DNA of 64,000 bases from Hymenobacter sp. BT559 (lineage in GTDB: Bacteria; Bacteroidota; Bacteroidia; Cytophagales; Hymenobacteraceae). The number at the start of each line of letters is the position of its first letter. Position 1 is the stretch's first letter. Both the position numbers and the translations under genes were made by a program. Positions 1 to 7,323 of the stretch are shown piece after piece. The stretch lies in contig NZ_JAGETY010000005.1 of the NCBI RefSeq assembly GCF_017571525.1, positions 186,001-250,000 of the forward strand, read 5' to 3'. The notes beneath the pieces are model-generated. The model did no database searches and was not told the DNA's origin. It was given only the letters and a program-made list of their open reading frames with translations.

Positions 1-457
1 TGCGCTGGTGCTGGCTTATGCCGGTGTGCATCGCATGGGCTACGACCACCTCATCCGGCACGTGCTGCCCACCGACCGCTTTGTACCACCCGTGGGCCAG
101 GGCAGTATCGCCGTGGAGAGCTCCCGGTTTCTGGATAACGACCTGAAAGTGAAAATAAAGCAAGCCCTCGACCATGCCGATACGCACCGCTGCCTGCTGG
201 CCGAGCGGGCCTTTTTGCGCACCATGGAAGGCGGGTGCAGCATCCCGTCGTTTGCGCTGGCGACTCTCACCCAAGCCGGCGACATTCGTTTGCACGGCGG
301 CCTCATCAGCCTCAGCGGCGAAGAATACATAGACATTACCCAAACCGCGCCCGCCGCGCAGGCGGAGGGGCTGGGTATGGCCGTGGCCGAATACGTACTA
401 GGGCATGGTGGTACGGCCATCCTGGCCAGCATCCGCGAGCACCGGGGCGAGCAGTAG
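1..457 (+). CDS. hemC: Hydroxymethylbilane synthase (porphobilinogen deaminase), C-terminal part
   Basis: Partial: the 5' end lies before the window and the reading frame is open from base 2. HemC joins four porphobilinogens into hydroxymethylbilane in cytoplasmic haem synthesis. The visible part contains the VPPVGQGSIAVE stretch typical of domain 2 and EGGCSIPSFA. The Cys in the latter is the residue that carries the dipyrromethane cofactor in this family, so the catalytic attachment site is present. The stop is TAG at 455-457. The cyclophilin gene follows on the same strand, and a TACTTTTG box lies between them, so the two are probably separate transcripts. Confidence 0.95.
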   Translation, partial: ALVLAYAGVHRMGYDHLIRHVLPTDRFVPPVGQGSIAVESSRFLDNDLKVKIKQALDHADTHRCLLAERAFLRTMEGGCSIPSFALATLTQAGDIRLHGGLISLSGEEYIDITQTAPAAQAEGLGMAVAEYVLGHGGTAILASIREHRGEQ

Positions 458-478
458 CCGCCCCAAGGCAGGCCGCAT

Positions 479-486
479 TACTTTTG
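479..486 (+). promoter_or_regulatory. Bacteroidota -7 box (TACTTTTG) for the cyclophilin gene
   Basis: Exact match to TAnnTTTG, the -7 element of the primary sigma factor in Bacteroidota. It ends 29 bases before the chosen ATG at 516. No convincing -33 TTG was seen. Confidence 0.5.
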
Positions 487-515
487 TGCTACCCAATCAG
501 CTTCCTTTGCTGCTT

Positions 516-1160
516 ATGAAGTGGAACAGTTGCCTACGTTGCGCCATGGCGCTGGTGCTAGGCCTGCTGCTTGGCTGGCCGGCGCTAGCCGCCAAAAACC
601 CAAAGCATAGCAAGAAGGATGAGGTAGTAACCATTAGCACCAGTCTGGGTGATATTCGCCTTATCTTATTTAGCGACACACCCTTGCACCGGGCCAACTT
701 TCTAAAAAAGGCGGCTAGTGGCTACTATAACGGCACTACTTTTCACCGGGTAATCCCGAATTTTATGGTGCAGGGCGGCGACCCTAATTCCAAAGATGCG
801 GACCCCAATAACGACGGCCAGGGGCCCGCTGGCGACCCCACCATCCCGGCCGAGCTAGCGGCCGGGCACCGGCACGACTACGGGGCCGTCGCCGCTGCCC
901 GCCAGGCCGATTTTATGAATCCGCAGCGGGCTAGCAATAGCAGCCAGTTTTATATCGTGGAGAATCATCAGGGCACGCACTTCTTGGATGGACAGTACAC
1001 AGTGTTTGGGCAAGTAATTCAAGGGCAAGACATTCTGGATAAGATAGCCGCCCTGCCCCGCGATGGCCGCGACCGCCCCACTACGGACTTTCGGATGACC
1101 ATGCGGGTTGAAAAGCTAAAGAAGAAGAAAATCAGCGAATTGTATGGATATAAATATTAG
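516..1160 (+). CDS. Secreted/periplasmic cyclophilin-type peptidyl-prolyl cis-trans isomerase
   Basis: 214 residues. The frame opens further upstream, but I chose ATG 516 because it begins a clean signal peptide (MKWNSC, then a hydrophobic run ending GWPALAA) and follows a TAnnTTTG box. The rest is a cyclophilin fold: VTISTSLGDIRLILF, FHRVIPNFMVQGGD, NSSQFYIV and FLDGQYTVFGQVIQG. These include the catalytic Arg of the FHR motif and the QGGD loop. Family members speed proline isomerisation during folding of exported proteins. An insertion between GGD and the SQFYI strand (PNNDGQGPAGDP, then HDYGAVAAAR) is typical of Bacteroidota versions. The next gene starts 6 bases after the stop, so they probably form an operon. 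Confidence 0.93.
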   Translation: MKWNSCLRCAMALVLGLLLGWPALAAKNPKHSKKDEVVTISTSLGDIRLILFSDTPLHRANFLKKAASGYYNGTTFHRVIPNFMVQGGDPNSKDADPNNDGQGPAGDPTIPAELAAGHRHDYGAVAAARQADFMNPQRASNSSQFYIVENHQGTHFLDGQYTVFGQVIQGQDILDKIAALPRDGRDRPTTDFRMTMRVEKLKKKKISELYGYKY

Positions 1161-1166
1161 CCGCGC

Positions 1167-2075
1167 GTGAAAATTCTGCTCACTGGCTCCAATGGCTTGC
1201 TAGGCCAGAAACTGGTGGCCCTCCTGCATCAAGCCCCCGGCATAGAGCTAATAGCCACGGCGCGGGGCATTAACCGACTAGCCGCCAGCTACCCCGACCT
1301 CCACTTTGTGCCGCTCGATGTAACGGAGGCCGCTCAGGTGCAGCAAGTGCTGGCCCAGCAGCGGCCCACCCACGTCATCCACACAGCCGCTATGACGCAG
1401 GTAGACGAGTGCGAGCTGAACCAAGCCGCTTGCTGGGCCCAAAACGTGACGGCGGTAGAATACCTGGCGGCCGCCTGCGCTCAACTCGATATCCACCTCA
1501 CGCACCTGAGCACCGATTTTATTTTTAACGGCGCCGAGGCGATGCTCAATGAGGAGGCTACACCCGACCCCATCAGCCACTACGGGGCTAGCAAGCTGGC
1601 GGCCGAGCAGGTGGTGCAGCGCACGCCCGGCCTGCGCTGGGCCATTGCGCGCACCGTGCTGGTATATGGCACTACCCTGGTTGCCGGCCGCAGCAACCTG
1701 GTGCTGTGGGTATACAATGCGCTGCGCAATAGTCAAAAAATCAAGGTGGTAAACGACCAGTGGCGCACCCCGACCCTGGCCGAAGACCTAGCCCAGGGTT
1801 GCTGGCTGCTGGCGCGGCAGTCGGCCCAGGGTATTTTTCACCTCAGCGGCCGCGAGCTGCTTACCCCTTACCAAATGGCTGGTCAGGTAGCCACTGTATT
1901 TGGGCTCGATATTGCGTTGCTGGAGCAGGTTGACGCTCAAACGTTTAGCCAGCCAGCGCGGCGGCCGCTGCGCACCGGTTTCTCCATTGCTAAGGCCGAG
2001 CGTGAGCTAGGCTATCGGCCAAACTCTTTTGCAGAGGGGCTCGCCCTAGTGCAGCGCCAATTGGATGGTATTTGA
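1167..2075 (+). CDS. RfbD-like dTDP-4-dehydrorhamnose reductase / SDR sugar-nucleotide reductase
   Basis: 302 residues from a GTG start 6 bases after the cyclophilin stop. The N-terminus has the extended SDR Rossmann motif (LLTGSNGLLGQ, GxxGxxG). HTAAMTQVDECE, LSTDFIFNG and YGASKLAAE follow, the last being the catalytic YxxxK. This order is that of RfbD/RmlD reductases, which reduce dTDP-4-keto-rhamnose. There are no rmlA, B or C genes beside it, so the true substrate may differ. Many Bacteroidota carry stand-alone RfbD-like proteins of unknown substrate. Translation ends just before a strong terminator. Confidence 0.85.
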   Translation: MKILLTGSNGLLGQKLVALLHQAPGIELIATARGINRLAASYPDLHFVPLDVTEAAQVQQVLAQQRPTHVIHTAAMTQVDECELNQAACWAQNVTAVEYLAAACAQLDIHLTHLSTDFIFNGAEAMLNEEATPDPISHYGASKLAAEQVVQRTPGLRWAIARTVLVYGTTLVAGRSNLVLWVYNALRNSQKIKVVNDQWRTPTLAEDLAQGCWLLARQSAQGIFHLSGRELLTPYQMAGQVATVFGLDIALLEQVDAQTFSQPARRPLRTGFSIAKAERELGYRPNSFAEGLALVQRQLDGI

Positions 2076-2101
2076 GGAGGGAAAGGTTAGTAAACAAAAA
2101 G

Positions 2102-2131
2102 GCCCGCTGGCAATGCCAGCGGGCTTTTTTT
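2102..2131 (+). terminator. Rho-independent terminator after the cyclophilin/reductase operon
   Basis: Perfect 10-bp stem (2102-2111 with 2115-2124), loop AAT, followed by a T run. Confidence 0.9.
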
Positions 2132-2296
2132 GCTATAAGCCTTCCGCTTCTAAAATACATGAGACACAATAAGTGGACGTCAATAAATGGACCTTAAGTA
2201 AAAGATTAAGTAGGAGTTGTATCAAATACTACGCGTTATCTGAAAGAGTGTTTACGATGACAATTTCAATTGCCAATTGCTAAGTCAATGGTTATG

Positions 2297-2500
2297 TTAA
2301 AGTTGCTCGGGCCACGCGCCGATAAGCAATCCCCCAACTAGTAGTGCAGTGTGCTGGCGCAACGCAACCTCACCTAAGGCCCGCGGCACTAGGCGGCCAT
2401 CAAGCGTAGTGAAGTCCCGCTCGGCCGACGCAGCGGGTATGTCGGGCGCTGGGGAGCCAGGGTAGGCAAGGCCTCGCCTAGCTGAAATAGTGCTTTTCAT
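2297..2500 (-). CDS. Small hypothetical ORF downstream of the permease genes
   Basis: 67 codons, ATG start at 2500, TAA stop. It begins MKSTISARRGLAYPG and ends LLVGGLLIGAWPEQL. It does not match a family I know. In its favour, it stands out as a GC-rich island of coding-like composition in AT-rich DNA, and it lies downstream of the opp-like genes on the same strand. Against it, it has no signal peptide, no recognisable domain and no promoter box. It could be a small protein of the same accessory block, or chance. Confidence 0.3.
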   Translation of the reverse strand: MKSTISARRGLAYPGSPAPDIPAASAERDFTTLDGRLVPRALGEVALRQHTALLVGGLLIGAWPEQL

Positions 2501-2617
2501 GGTAGGTCGCAGAATAACAGGTAGTGGAATAGTGGACAGGGCGTAATCCTTTTAACGTAATCCTTATACAAGATTAAGACCTTACTATAGCCAGCAAAAG
2601 GACACTTTGCCTATTTC

Positions 2618-2624
2618 TGTGACA
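2618..2624. promoter_or_regulatory. TGTGACA-core operator candidate, site 1
   Basis: The core TGT-G-ACA is an odd palindrome in the context TCTGTGACATTG. It matches site 4 at ten successive bases (TGTGACATTG). See the finding on palindromes flanking the peptide/permease cluster. Confidence 0.35.
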
Positions 2625-2777
2625 TTGATATTTTTCAATTAAGGCAGCTATAAAGCATAATTTTCTGCTTAAAAAATACAATTAATAGCGAATAAAATAT
2701 TTTTTAAAGAGAAAAATTACTGTTAATCAAGCGTTTATTGGTAGAGCAAAAAATGTAGGATTCAATTTGTCTTCAGA

Positions 2778-2790
2778 TTTTGTGACAAAA
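2778..2790. promoter_or_regulatory. TTTTGTGACAAAA palindrome, operator candidate, site 2
   Basis: A perfect 13-bp odd palindrome (TTTTGT-G-ACAAAA) just downstream of the oppC-like stop codon. It shares the TGTGACA core with four other sites around this cluster. Confidence 0.4.
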
Positions 2791-2814
2791 ATGGCGTTTT
2801 TACGGTCCGAAAAA

Positions 2815-3819
2815 CTAGTTGTTAACCTCTAGCTGGCGGGCTTTAGCCACTGCTTGTAGCGCAAGCAGGGTGGCGAGAAGTGCTACTCCGGGCCCAGCAG
2901 CTACCCACCAGGTAGTAGGGTCTTGGCGCATACTAGCCAGTATGCTGCCCCAGCTCACAATATCTGGGCCCTGCCCAATGCCTAGAAAGGCTAGGGCACT
3001 TTCGAGGGCAATCAGGCTGGCTAGGCTGAGTGGGGCGAAGGCCAGCAGGGGGCGGCAGGCGTGAGGCAATGCATGACGCCACCAGATGCGCCCAGCATGC
3101 AGCCCACTGGCGCGCGCAGCTTCAACGAAAGGCTGTACACGCACCCGTAGCATTTGCCCCCGTACAAGGCGCGCAGCGTCGGGCCACGCTAAAAGGATAA
3201 GCACCCCAAGAAATTGAGCCTGTGTAGGCGTGGGGCCAGCTACCAGAACCAGTAGCAGAATAAGACGCGGCACTGCCCCTAGCAAGGTAACTATGCCTAG
3301 CACCAAGCTGTCGAGCGGCAGCGCAAAGCTGAGCCAGCGCGCCGCCAGGCGGTACAACCGCCAGGATACCAATGATAAAATTATAGCAATGCCAAGCAAC
3401 CAGTAGGGCATAGACGAGAGCGGTAGCTCCAGGCCCCACCACAAGGCCGCTAGCGCCGCGGCGGCGACCGCTACTGGTAGCCGCAGCCCCCGATTTCCCC
3501 AAAAGCCAGCCGCCGCCCCAGCCAGGGCTCCAGCTACGGTAGCCAGCACCACGGCCGGCAGACTGAGTACCAGCAGCCGCCGGGCCCCCGCCAGTAGGCC
3601 GGCCAGTACGTCGCGCCCTAGCGAGTCGGTGCCCAAGTAATGGGCTGAGGGGGCACTCCACTCGGGCGGCGTAGCAATGTGCTGCAAATCGGCGTTGGCG
3701 GCCGCGTAGGGGAGGGGAAGTAGTGGCGCCAACAGCCCGGCGCCAGCCAGCAGCGCGAGCCAGGCCAGCGCCAACCAGTACCCAAACTGCGGACGCGATG
3801 AGAATAGCGCAACTTTCAT
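2815..3819 (-). CDS. OppC/DppC-like peptide ABC transporter permease
   Basis: 334 residues. N-terminal membrane segment, then HYLGTDSLGRDV, the hallmark near the N-terminus of DppC/OppC permeases. Several further hydrophobic spans follow. Late in the protein, FVEAARASGLHAGRIWWRHALPH is the EAA loop that contacts the ATPase. Inner-membrane subunit of a peptide or nickel-type importer. Its ATG overlaps the oppB-like stop by 4 bases (ATGA), so the two are translationally coupled. The central part, with extra hydrophobic segments around residues 110-160, is longer than in typical OppC. No ATPase gene follows. Confidence 0.88.
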   Translation of the reverse strand: MKVALFSSRPQFGYWLALAWLALLAGAGLLAPLLPLPYAAANADLQHIATPPEWSAPSAHYLGTDSLGRDVLAGLLAGARRLLVLSLPAVVLATVAGALAGAAAGFWGNRGLRLPVAVAAAALAALWWGLELPLSSMPYWLLGIAIILSLVSWRLYRLAARWLSFALPLDSLVLGIVTLLGAVPRLILLLVLVAGPTPTQAQFLGVLILLAWPDAARLVRGQMLRVRVQPFVEAARASGLHAGRIWWRHALPHACRPLLAFAPLSLASLIALESALAFLGIGQGPDIVSWGSILASMRQDPTTWWVAAGPGVALLATLLALQAVAKARQLEVNN

Positions 3820-4877
3820 GCAGCGGGGCGAAGCCGGGGGTCAAGCAGAAAATAAAGCACGTCGGCCAGTACTAGCCCCAGCAGGCGGGCGCCAGCTGTA
3901 AGCAGCACCCCGCCCACCACGAGGGGATAGTCGTGGGCCGCGGCAGCTTCGGCTAGCAGGCGGCCATTGCCGGGCAGGGCAAAAAGCACTTCTACCACCA
4001 CCACGCCAGCGGCTAGGGTAGGCAGCAGGTCAGCAAGCGTAGTGAGCAACGGCAGCACCGCGTTGGGTAGGGCGTGGCGCCTTAGTATTTGCATCGCTGT
4101 CAGGCCTTTGGCACGGGCGGTAGTGGCATAGCCCGCGCGGGTTTCGTAGCGCAGTAAGGCCACAAGCGGCAGCGTTAGCTCGGGCAGCACCGCCAATACC
4201 AGACTAAGCAAGGGCAGCGCCGCCCGCGCCGCCCAATAGCCGGCTAGCTGCCAACGCGTGGCATCGGCCGGGCCCTGGCCGGCGGCTGGCAAAATATTAA
4301 TAAAATCAGGGTTGGCTAACAGGAGCAACAGCCCCAGAGCTAGTAAAAACAACGGCATCACCTGCAAGGCGCTCAGCAGCGTAAAGACTACCTGCCGCAG
4401 CAAGCCGCCCGGTTCCTGGGCCAGATATAAGGCCAGCGCCAGCGCCAGCCCTACTGCCAGCCCTGCTGCGGCACCCGCCAGGGGTAGGCTATACACCAGT
4501 GCTTGGCGCAGGAGCGCTAGCACAGGCTGGCCATCGCGGTAAGAGTGGCCCCAATCGCCGTGCAGCAAGGCGACTACCCAAGCGTGGTACTGGTTGGCTG
4601 TGCCGTGCCACTGCCAGCGCCCGGGCGGCCCTGGCGAGCGCGTAACGTAAAAAAGAGGCAGCTCGAGCCCCAGGCGGCGGCGTAGCGCTAGTCGGTTTTG
4701 CGCCTGGTTGGCCGCCGATAGCACGCCCGCCGCCGGGCGGCTCAGGTCGCCTGCCTCAGCTAGGGCCTGTTGCTCGGGGCTACCCGGCAGCAGGCGGCTG
4801 GCAATAAATACCAAGGAGGCAATAAGCCAGGCTGCCGCCGCCGCGCGCCCAAGCCGAGCTATCAGCCAGCGTAGCAT
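3816..4877 (-). CDS. OppB/DppB-like peptide ABC transporter permease
   Basis: 353 residues. It starts MLRWLIARLGRAAAAAWLIASLVFIASRLLPG, matching the OppB N-terminus (first transmembrane helix, then the RLLPGSP loop). A large periplasmic loop follows, then several membrane spans and the EAA loop (YATTARAKGLTAMQILRRHALPN). It pairs with the OppC-like gene, which it overlaps by 4 bases, and follows the binding-protein gene with a 2-base gap. The three are almost certainly one transcript. Cognate OppD/OppF ATPases are not in the window. Confidence 0.9.
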   Translation of the reverse strand: MLRWLIARLGRAAAAAWLIASLVFIASRLLPGSPEQQALAEAGDLSRPAAGVLSAANQAQNRLALRRRLGLELPLFYVTRSPGPPGRWQWHGTANQYHAWVVALLHGDWGHSYRDGQPVLALLRQALVYSLPLAGAAAGLAVGLALALALYLAQEPGGLLRQVVFTLLSALQVMPLFLLALGLLLLLANPDFINILPAAGQGPADATRWQLAGYWAARAALPLLSLVLAVLPELTLPLVALLRYETRAGYATTARAKGLTAMQILRRHALPNAVLPLLTTLADLLPTLAAGVVVVEVLFALPGNGRLLAEAAAAHDYPLVVGGVLLTAGARLLGLVLADVLYFLLDPRLRPAA

Positions 4878-4879
4878 AC

Positions 4880-6619
4880 CTAAGGGTGGCTAGCTGGTGG
4901 TACTGCGGCGGGCCAGGCAAGCGCCGTCATGGCGTAGCCGGGCTTCAGGCCAGAGGGCACTATATGCTGAAGCTGGCGGGTGGCCGCGAGGCGATAGGGA
5001 AGAAAAAAGAGTGGCAGCACCGGCATTTCTTCCTGGATAATGGCTTGAAAGCGCCGCAGCAGCTGCCGCTTACGAGCCAAGTTGCCTTCTGTTGAAATAG
5101 CCACCAGCAAGCGGTCGGTATCGGGACGCCCAAAACCTGTGAAATTACCCGACCCGATTGCCTCCGAGTGGAGAATAGTGGCAAAGTTGAGCCCAAACGG
5201 ACTGCCTTTTATAAGCCTGATGTAAAGGTCAAAATCACCAGCCTGCAAAGCGGCGGTAGTAACCGACCCTTCGGCCGGAAGCAAAGTAACTGGAATACCC
5301 AGCTGCGCCGCTGCCGATTTAAACTGCAGCCCCGTCGTTGCAAATGTGGCTTCTTCGGCGCGGTAGCGCAGTACTACCGCTAGCGGAGTAGCCAGGCCTG
5401 GTTGGCGCCAGTGGCCATCGGCCCCGCGCTGCCAGCCGGCCTGTTGCAGCAGCGCTAGCGCCTCAGCCGGCGCATACGCCGGCAGCGGTAGGCTATCATT
5501 ATAGAAAGAGCTGCTGGGAGGTAGCAGGCCTACCGTGCGCGTGCCCTGGCCTAGCTGCGTGGCCGCAAGTAGCCGAACCGGGTCAAACAGCCGGCTGAGA
5601 GCCTGGCGGGTACGTCGGTCACGGAGGGCAGCCCGCCGCGTATTAAAGCCTACCGTGAGAATATCGTACGACGAATGGGTATAAAATACCAGCTCTTGCC
5701 GGGCAGCCTGCGACGCTTGCAATTGCTGAAAAATGCGCGCTGGTACCTGCGGATAGACATCGATATCGTGCCGCCGCAGGGCTAGCGCGGCTGCCGCATC
5801 ATCGGGCAAAACGGAGAACACCAGTTCTTGCGGGCGAGCTTGCAGCACAATAGGCGCGGCTGGCAGTTTATCGGCCCACCAATGGGCCTTGCGCTGAAAA
5901 TGCAGCTCCTGATTGGTTTGCCAGCTAGCTAGGCGGTAGGGACCACAGCCCGGCAGGTTGTGGGGCTGACGCGCCAGATTGGCTTGCTGATAGCGCCGCA
6001 CTACGGCCGCCACTGCCGGAGCAGGAGAGCGGCTAAGGGGCCAGTCCTGCAAGGTGGCCAGTAATAGACTGCGTAAGGTGTGTGCTGGGTCGAGGGCAGC
6101 CTCGGGCAGCACCGGAAAATCGCCCGAAATACTTGCCGTTTCGGCACTACGGCTCCGGCACACCAAGGTAAAGCGACGCGGATTGGCTGGGTCAATGCGC
6201 ACCTGGCGAATAAAACCGTATTGGGCCCGGCTGTTTTCATTAGGCAGCCCCGGGCAGTGCATCAACTTTAGCGTGAAGTCGACATCAGTAGCCAGCACTG
6301 GCTCGCCATTATCCCAGGTGGCGGCTTCGCGCAGCTGGTAGTCTAGCAGCGTGAGGGAGTCACCCTCGTAGCGCACCCCTGGAAAATCCTGGGCTAGCGC
6401 CGGTGCATACTTATTATGCTGGAAGTCAACTTGTAAAAGCGCCAGATGCAGTAAGTTGATAGCATCGATAGCACTAGGGTTGGACAAGGCCAGCGGGTCA
6501 AGCGTTTCAGGGTCGCGAGCCCAGCGGATATGAATAGGCGTTGAAGCCTGTTTGGCAGCAGGCGTCGAACAGGCGCTGACCAACAACGCGAACAAGCTGC
6601 CTAGCCAATAATACCTCAT
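4880..6619 (-). CDS. Extracellular solute-binding lipoprotein, family 5 (OppA/DppA-like)
   Basis: 579 residues. Lipoprotein signal peptide with the lipobox LVSAC at residues 13-17, so lipid-anchored Cys17. The mature protein follows the SBP family 5 plan: RWARDPETLDPLALSN near the N-terminus, AATWDNGEPVLATDVDFTLKLM (the conserved TWxDGxP/A-x-DV region), and NTRRAALRDRRTRQALSRLFD in the middle. Family members bind oligopeptides, dipeptides, nickel or haem and hand them to OppBC-type permeases. The ATG lies 69 bases after the stop of the repeat-peptide ORF on the same strand, which makes that peptide, or fragments of it, an attractive but unproven ligand. Confidence 0.9.
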   Translation of the reverse strand: MRYYWLGSLFALLVSACSTPAAKQASTPIHIRWARDPETLDPLALSNPSAIDAINLLHLALLQVDFQHNKYAPALAQDFPGVRYEGDSLTLLDYQLREAATWDNGEPVLATDVDFTLKLMHCPGLPNENSRAQYGFIRQVRIDPANPRRFTLVCRSRSAETASISGDFPVLPEAALDPAHTLRSLLLATLQDWPLSRSPAPAVAAVVRRYQQANLARQPHNLPGCGPYRLASWQTNQELHFQRKAHWWADKLPAAPIVLQARPQELVFSVLPDDAAAALALRRHDIDVYPQVPARIFQQLQASQAARQELVFYTHSSYDILTVGFNTRRAALRDRRTRQALSRLFDPVRLLAATQLGQGTRTVGLLPPSSSFYNDSLPLPAYAPAEALALLQQAGWQRGADGHWRQPGLATPLAVVLRYRAEEATFATTGLQFKSAAAQLGIPVTLLPAEGSVTTAALQAGDFDLYIRLIKGSPFGLNFATILHSEAIGSGNFTGFGRPDTDRLLVAISTEGNLARKRQLLRRFQAIIQEEMPVLPLFFLPYRLAATRQLQHIVPSGLKPGYAMTALAWPAAVPPASHP

Positions 6620-6688
6620 TTAGTGACGACAGCAAAGAATGTCGTCGGCAAGTTAGGCAAGGCCTACTTATCGCGCAGGCATTCTCTG

Positions 6689-6958
6689 TTATGAAGCAAC
6701 AAGGTCGCCGTTGCCCCAGCCGGAGCCACCTACTACCGCAAGGTCACCATTGCCCCAGCCTGAACCACCGACTACAGCTAAGTCGCCATTACCCCAGCCG
6801 GAGCCACCAACTACAGCGAGGTCGCCATTACCCCAACCTGAGCCGCCGACTACGGCAAGGTCGCCGTTGCCCCAGCCTGAACCACCGACTACGGTAGTTG
6901 CTGGCTGATGCGTGTAGGTGAAAACTTGAAATAAAGCGAGAGCAAGAATATGGAACAT
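6689..6958 (-). CDS. Small secreted repeat peptide: five identical 13-residue units
   Basis: 89 residues. A 22-residue hydrophobic N-terminus (MFHILALALFQVF, then TYTHQPATT) is followed by five tandem copies of VVGGSGWGNGDLA (DNA 6698-6892). The last copy ends in V instead of A and is followed by AS. Every other residue is identical in all copies, yet the DNA differs at many third positions (GGC/GGT, AAC/AAT, TCC/TCA, GTA/GTC/GTT, GCT/GCC/GCG, CTT/TTA/CTC). Selection has therefore kept the peptide sequence rather than the DNA. An in-frame stop upstream fixes ATG 6958 as the first possible start. The N-terminus looks like a short signal peptide, unusual in having no Lys or Arg. It is probably first in the operon with the Opp-like genes. 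It could be a signalling peptide precursor, a multi-core modified peptide, a small bacteriocin or a beta-roll/amyloid-type surface peptide. I know of no matching family. Confidence 0.75.
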   Translation of the reverse strand: MFHILALALFQVFTYTHQPATTVVGGSGWGNGDLAVVGGSGWGNGDLAVVGGSGWGNGDLAVVGGSGWGNGDLAVVGGSGWGNGDLVAS

Positions 6959-7039
6959 GGTGAGGGAGAGTTGCTAAAATGAATTGTTGATGCAAATCTC
7001 CTCCCCATAACTACCTTTCAAAAGGAAAGAATTATCTTA

Positions 7040-7050
7040 CTTGTGACAAG
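7040..7050. promoter_or_regulatory. CTTGTGACAAG palindrome, operator candidate, site 3
   Basis: A perfect 11-bp odd palindrome about 82 bases upstream of the repeat-peptide start. It shares the TGTGACA core with sites 1, 2, 4 and 5. Confidence 0.4.
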
Positions 7051-7160
7051 GATTAATTTTATATAAAACAGGATTAAGTAAATAAAAACCGCGTAAAATC
7101 GGCTTCGATAGACTAAACCGCCTCTATAGAGTATTCACTATTGAACTCTCAAAACAGCAG

Positions 7161-7171
7161 AATGTGACATT
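7161..7171. promoter_or_regulatory. AATGTGACATT palindrome, operator candidate, site 4
   Basis: A perfect 11-bp odd palindrome in the middle of the divergent region, about 153 bases upstream of the 502-residue gene. Confidence 0.4.
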
Positions 7172-7323
7172 GTATCGTCGTAGATTGCGCACACTTATTC
7201 AAGATGCAAAGCTTGAATAAAAAGAATGTTTTAGCAAGGATAACCAGGCGTTTTTTGAACAGCTGGTTTTGGGGGCATTTTTAGCTAAAAAATGCTTTTA
7301 AACGCTTGTAAAGGGCCTTTTTT

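Larger units (their letters stand above)
2132..2814. other. Long AT-rich intergenic region with one weak ORF and operator-like palindromes
   Basis: About 680 bases between the reductase terminator and the end of the oppC-like gene. It is much richer in A+T than its neighbours, above all from 2580 to 2814. It holds one weak minus-strand ORF (2297-2500) and two TGTGACA-core sites (2618 and 2781). It also holds a perfect 10-bp direct repeat CGTAATCCTT (2542-2551 and 2556-2565) and a near-repeat AATAAGTGGAC/AATAAATGGAC (2168-2178 and 2182-2192). I found no terminator for the minus-strand opp genes here. Confidence 0.6.
6959..7323. promoter_or_regulatory. AT-rich divergent promoter region between the repeat-peptide operon and the helical regulator-like gene
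   Basis: 365 bases without a gene, strongly AT-rich. It must hold promoters for both directions, but I found no exact TAnnTTTG box in either orientation. It contains two TGTGACA palindromes (7040-7050 and 7161-7171), with a third core just inside the downstream gene. A run of T precedes ATG 7324. Confidence 0.6.

Noticed and set aside
6698..6892. RTX-type calcium-binding nonapeptide repeats
   Set aside because: The GGSGWGNGDL unit recalls GGxGxDxL, but the period is 13 not 9, and the Asp spacing does not match. Kept only as a remote alternative.
6691..6908. Pro-rich or Arg-rich open frames on the plus strand across the repeat peptide
   Set aside because: They are antisense shadows of the repeats. 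The minus frame is the only one with invariant residues and purely synonymous changes.
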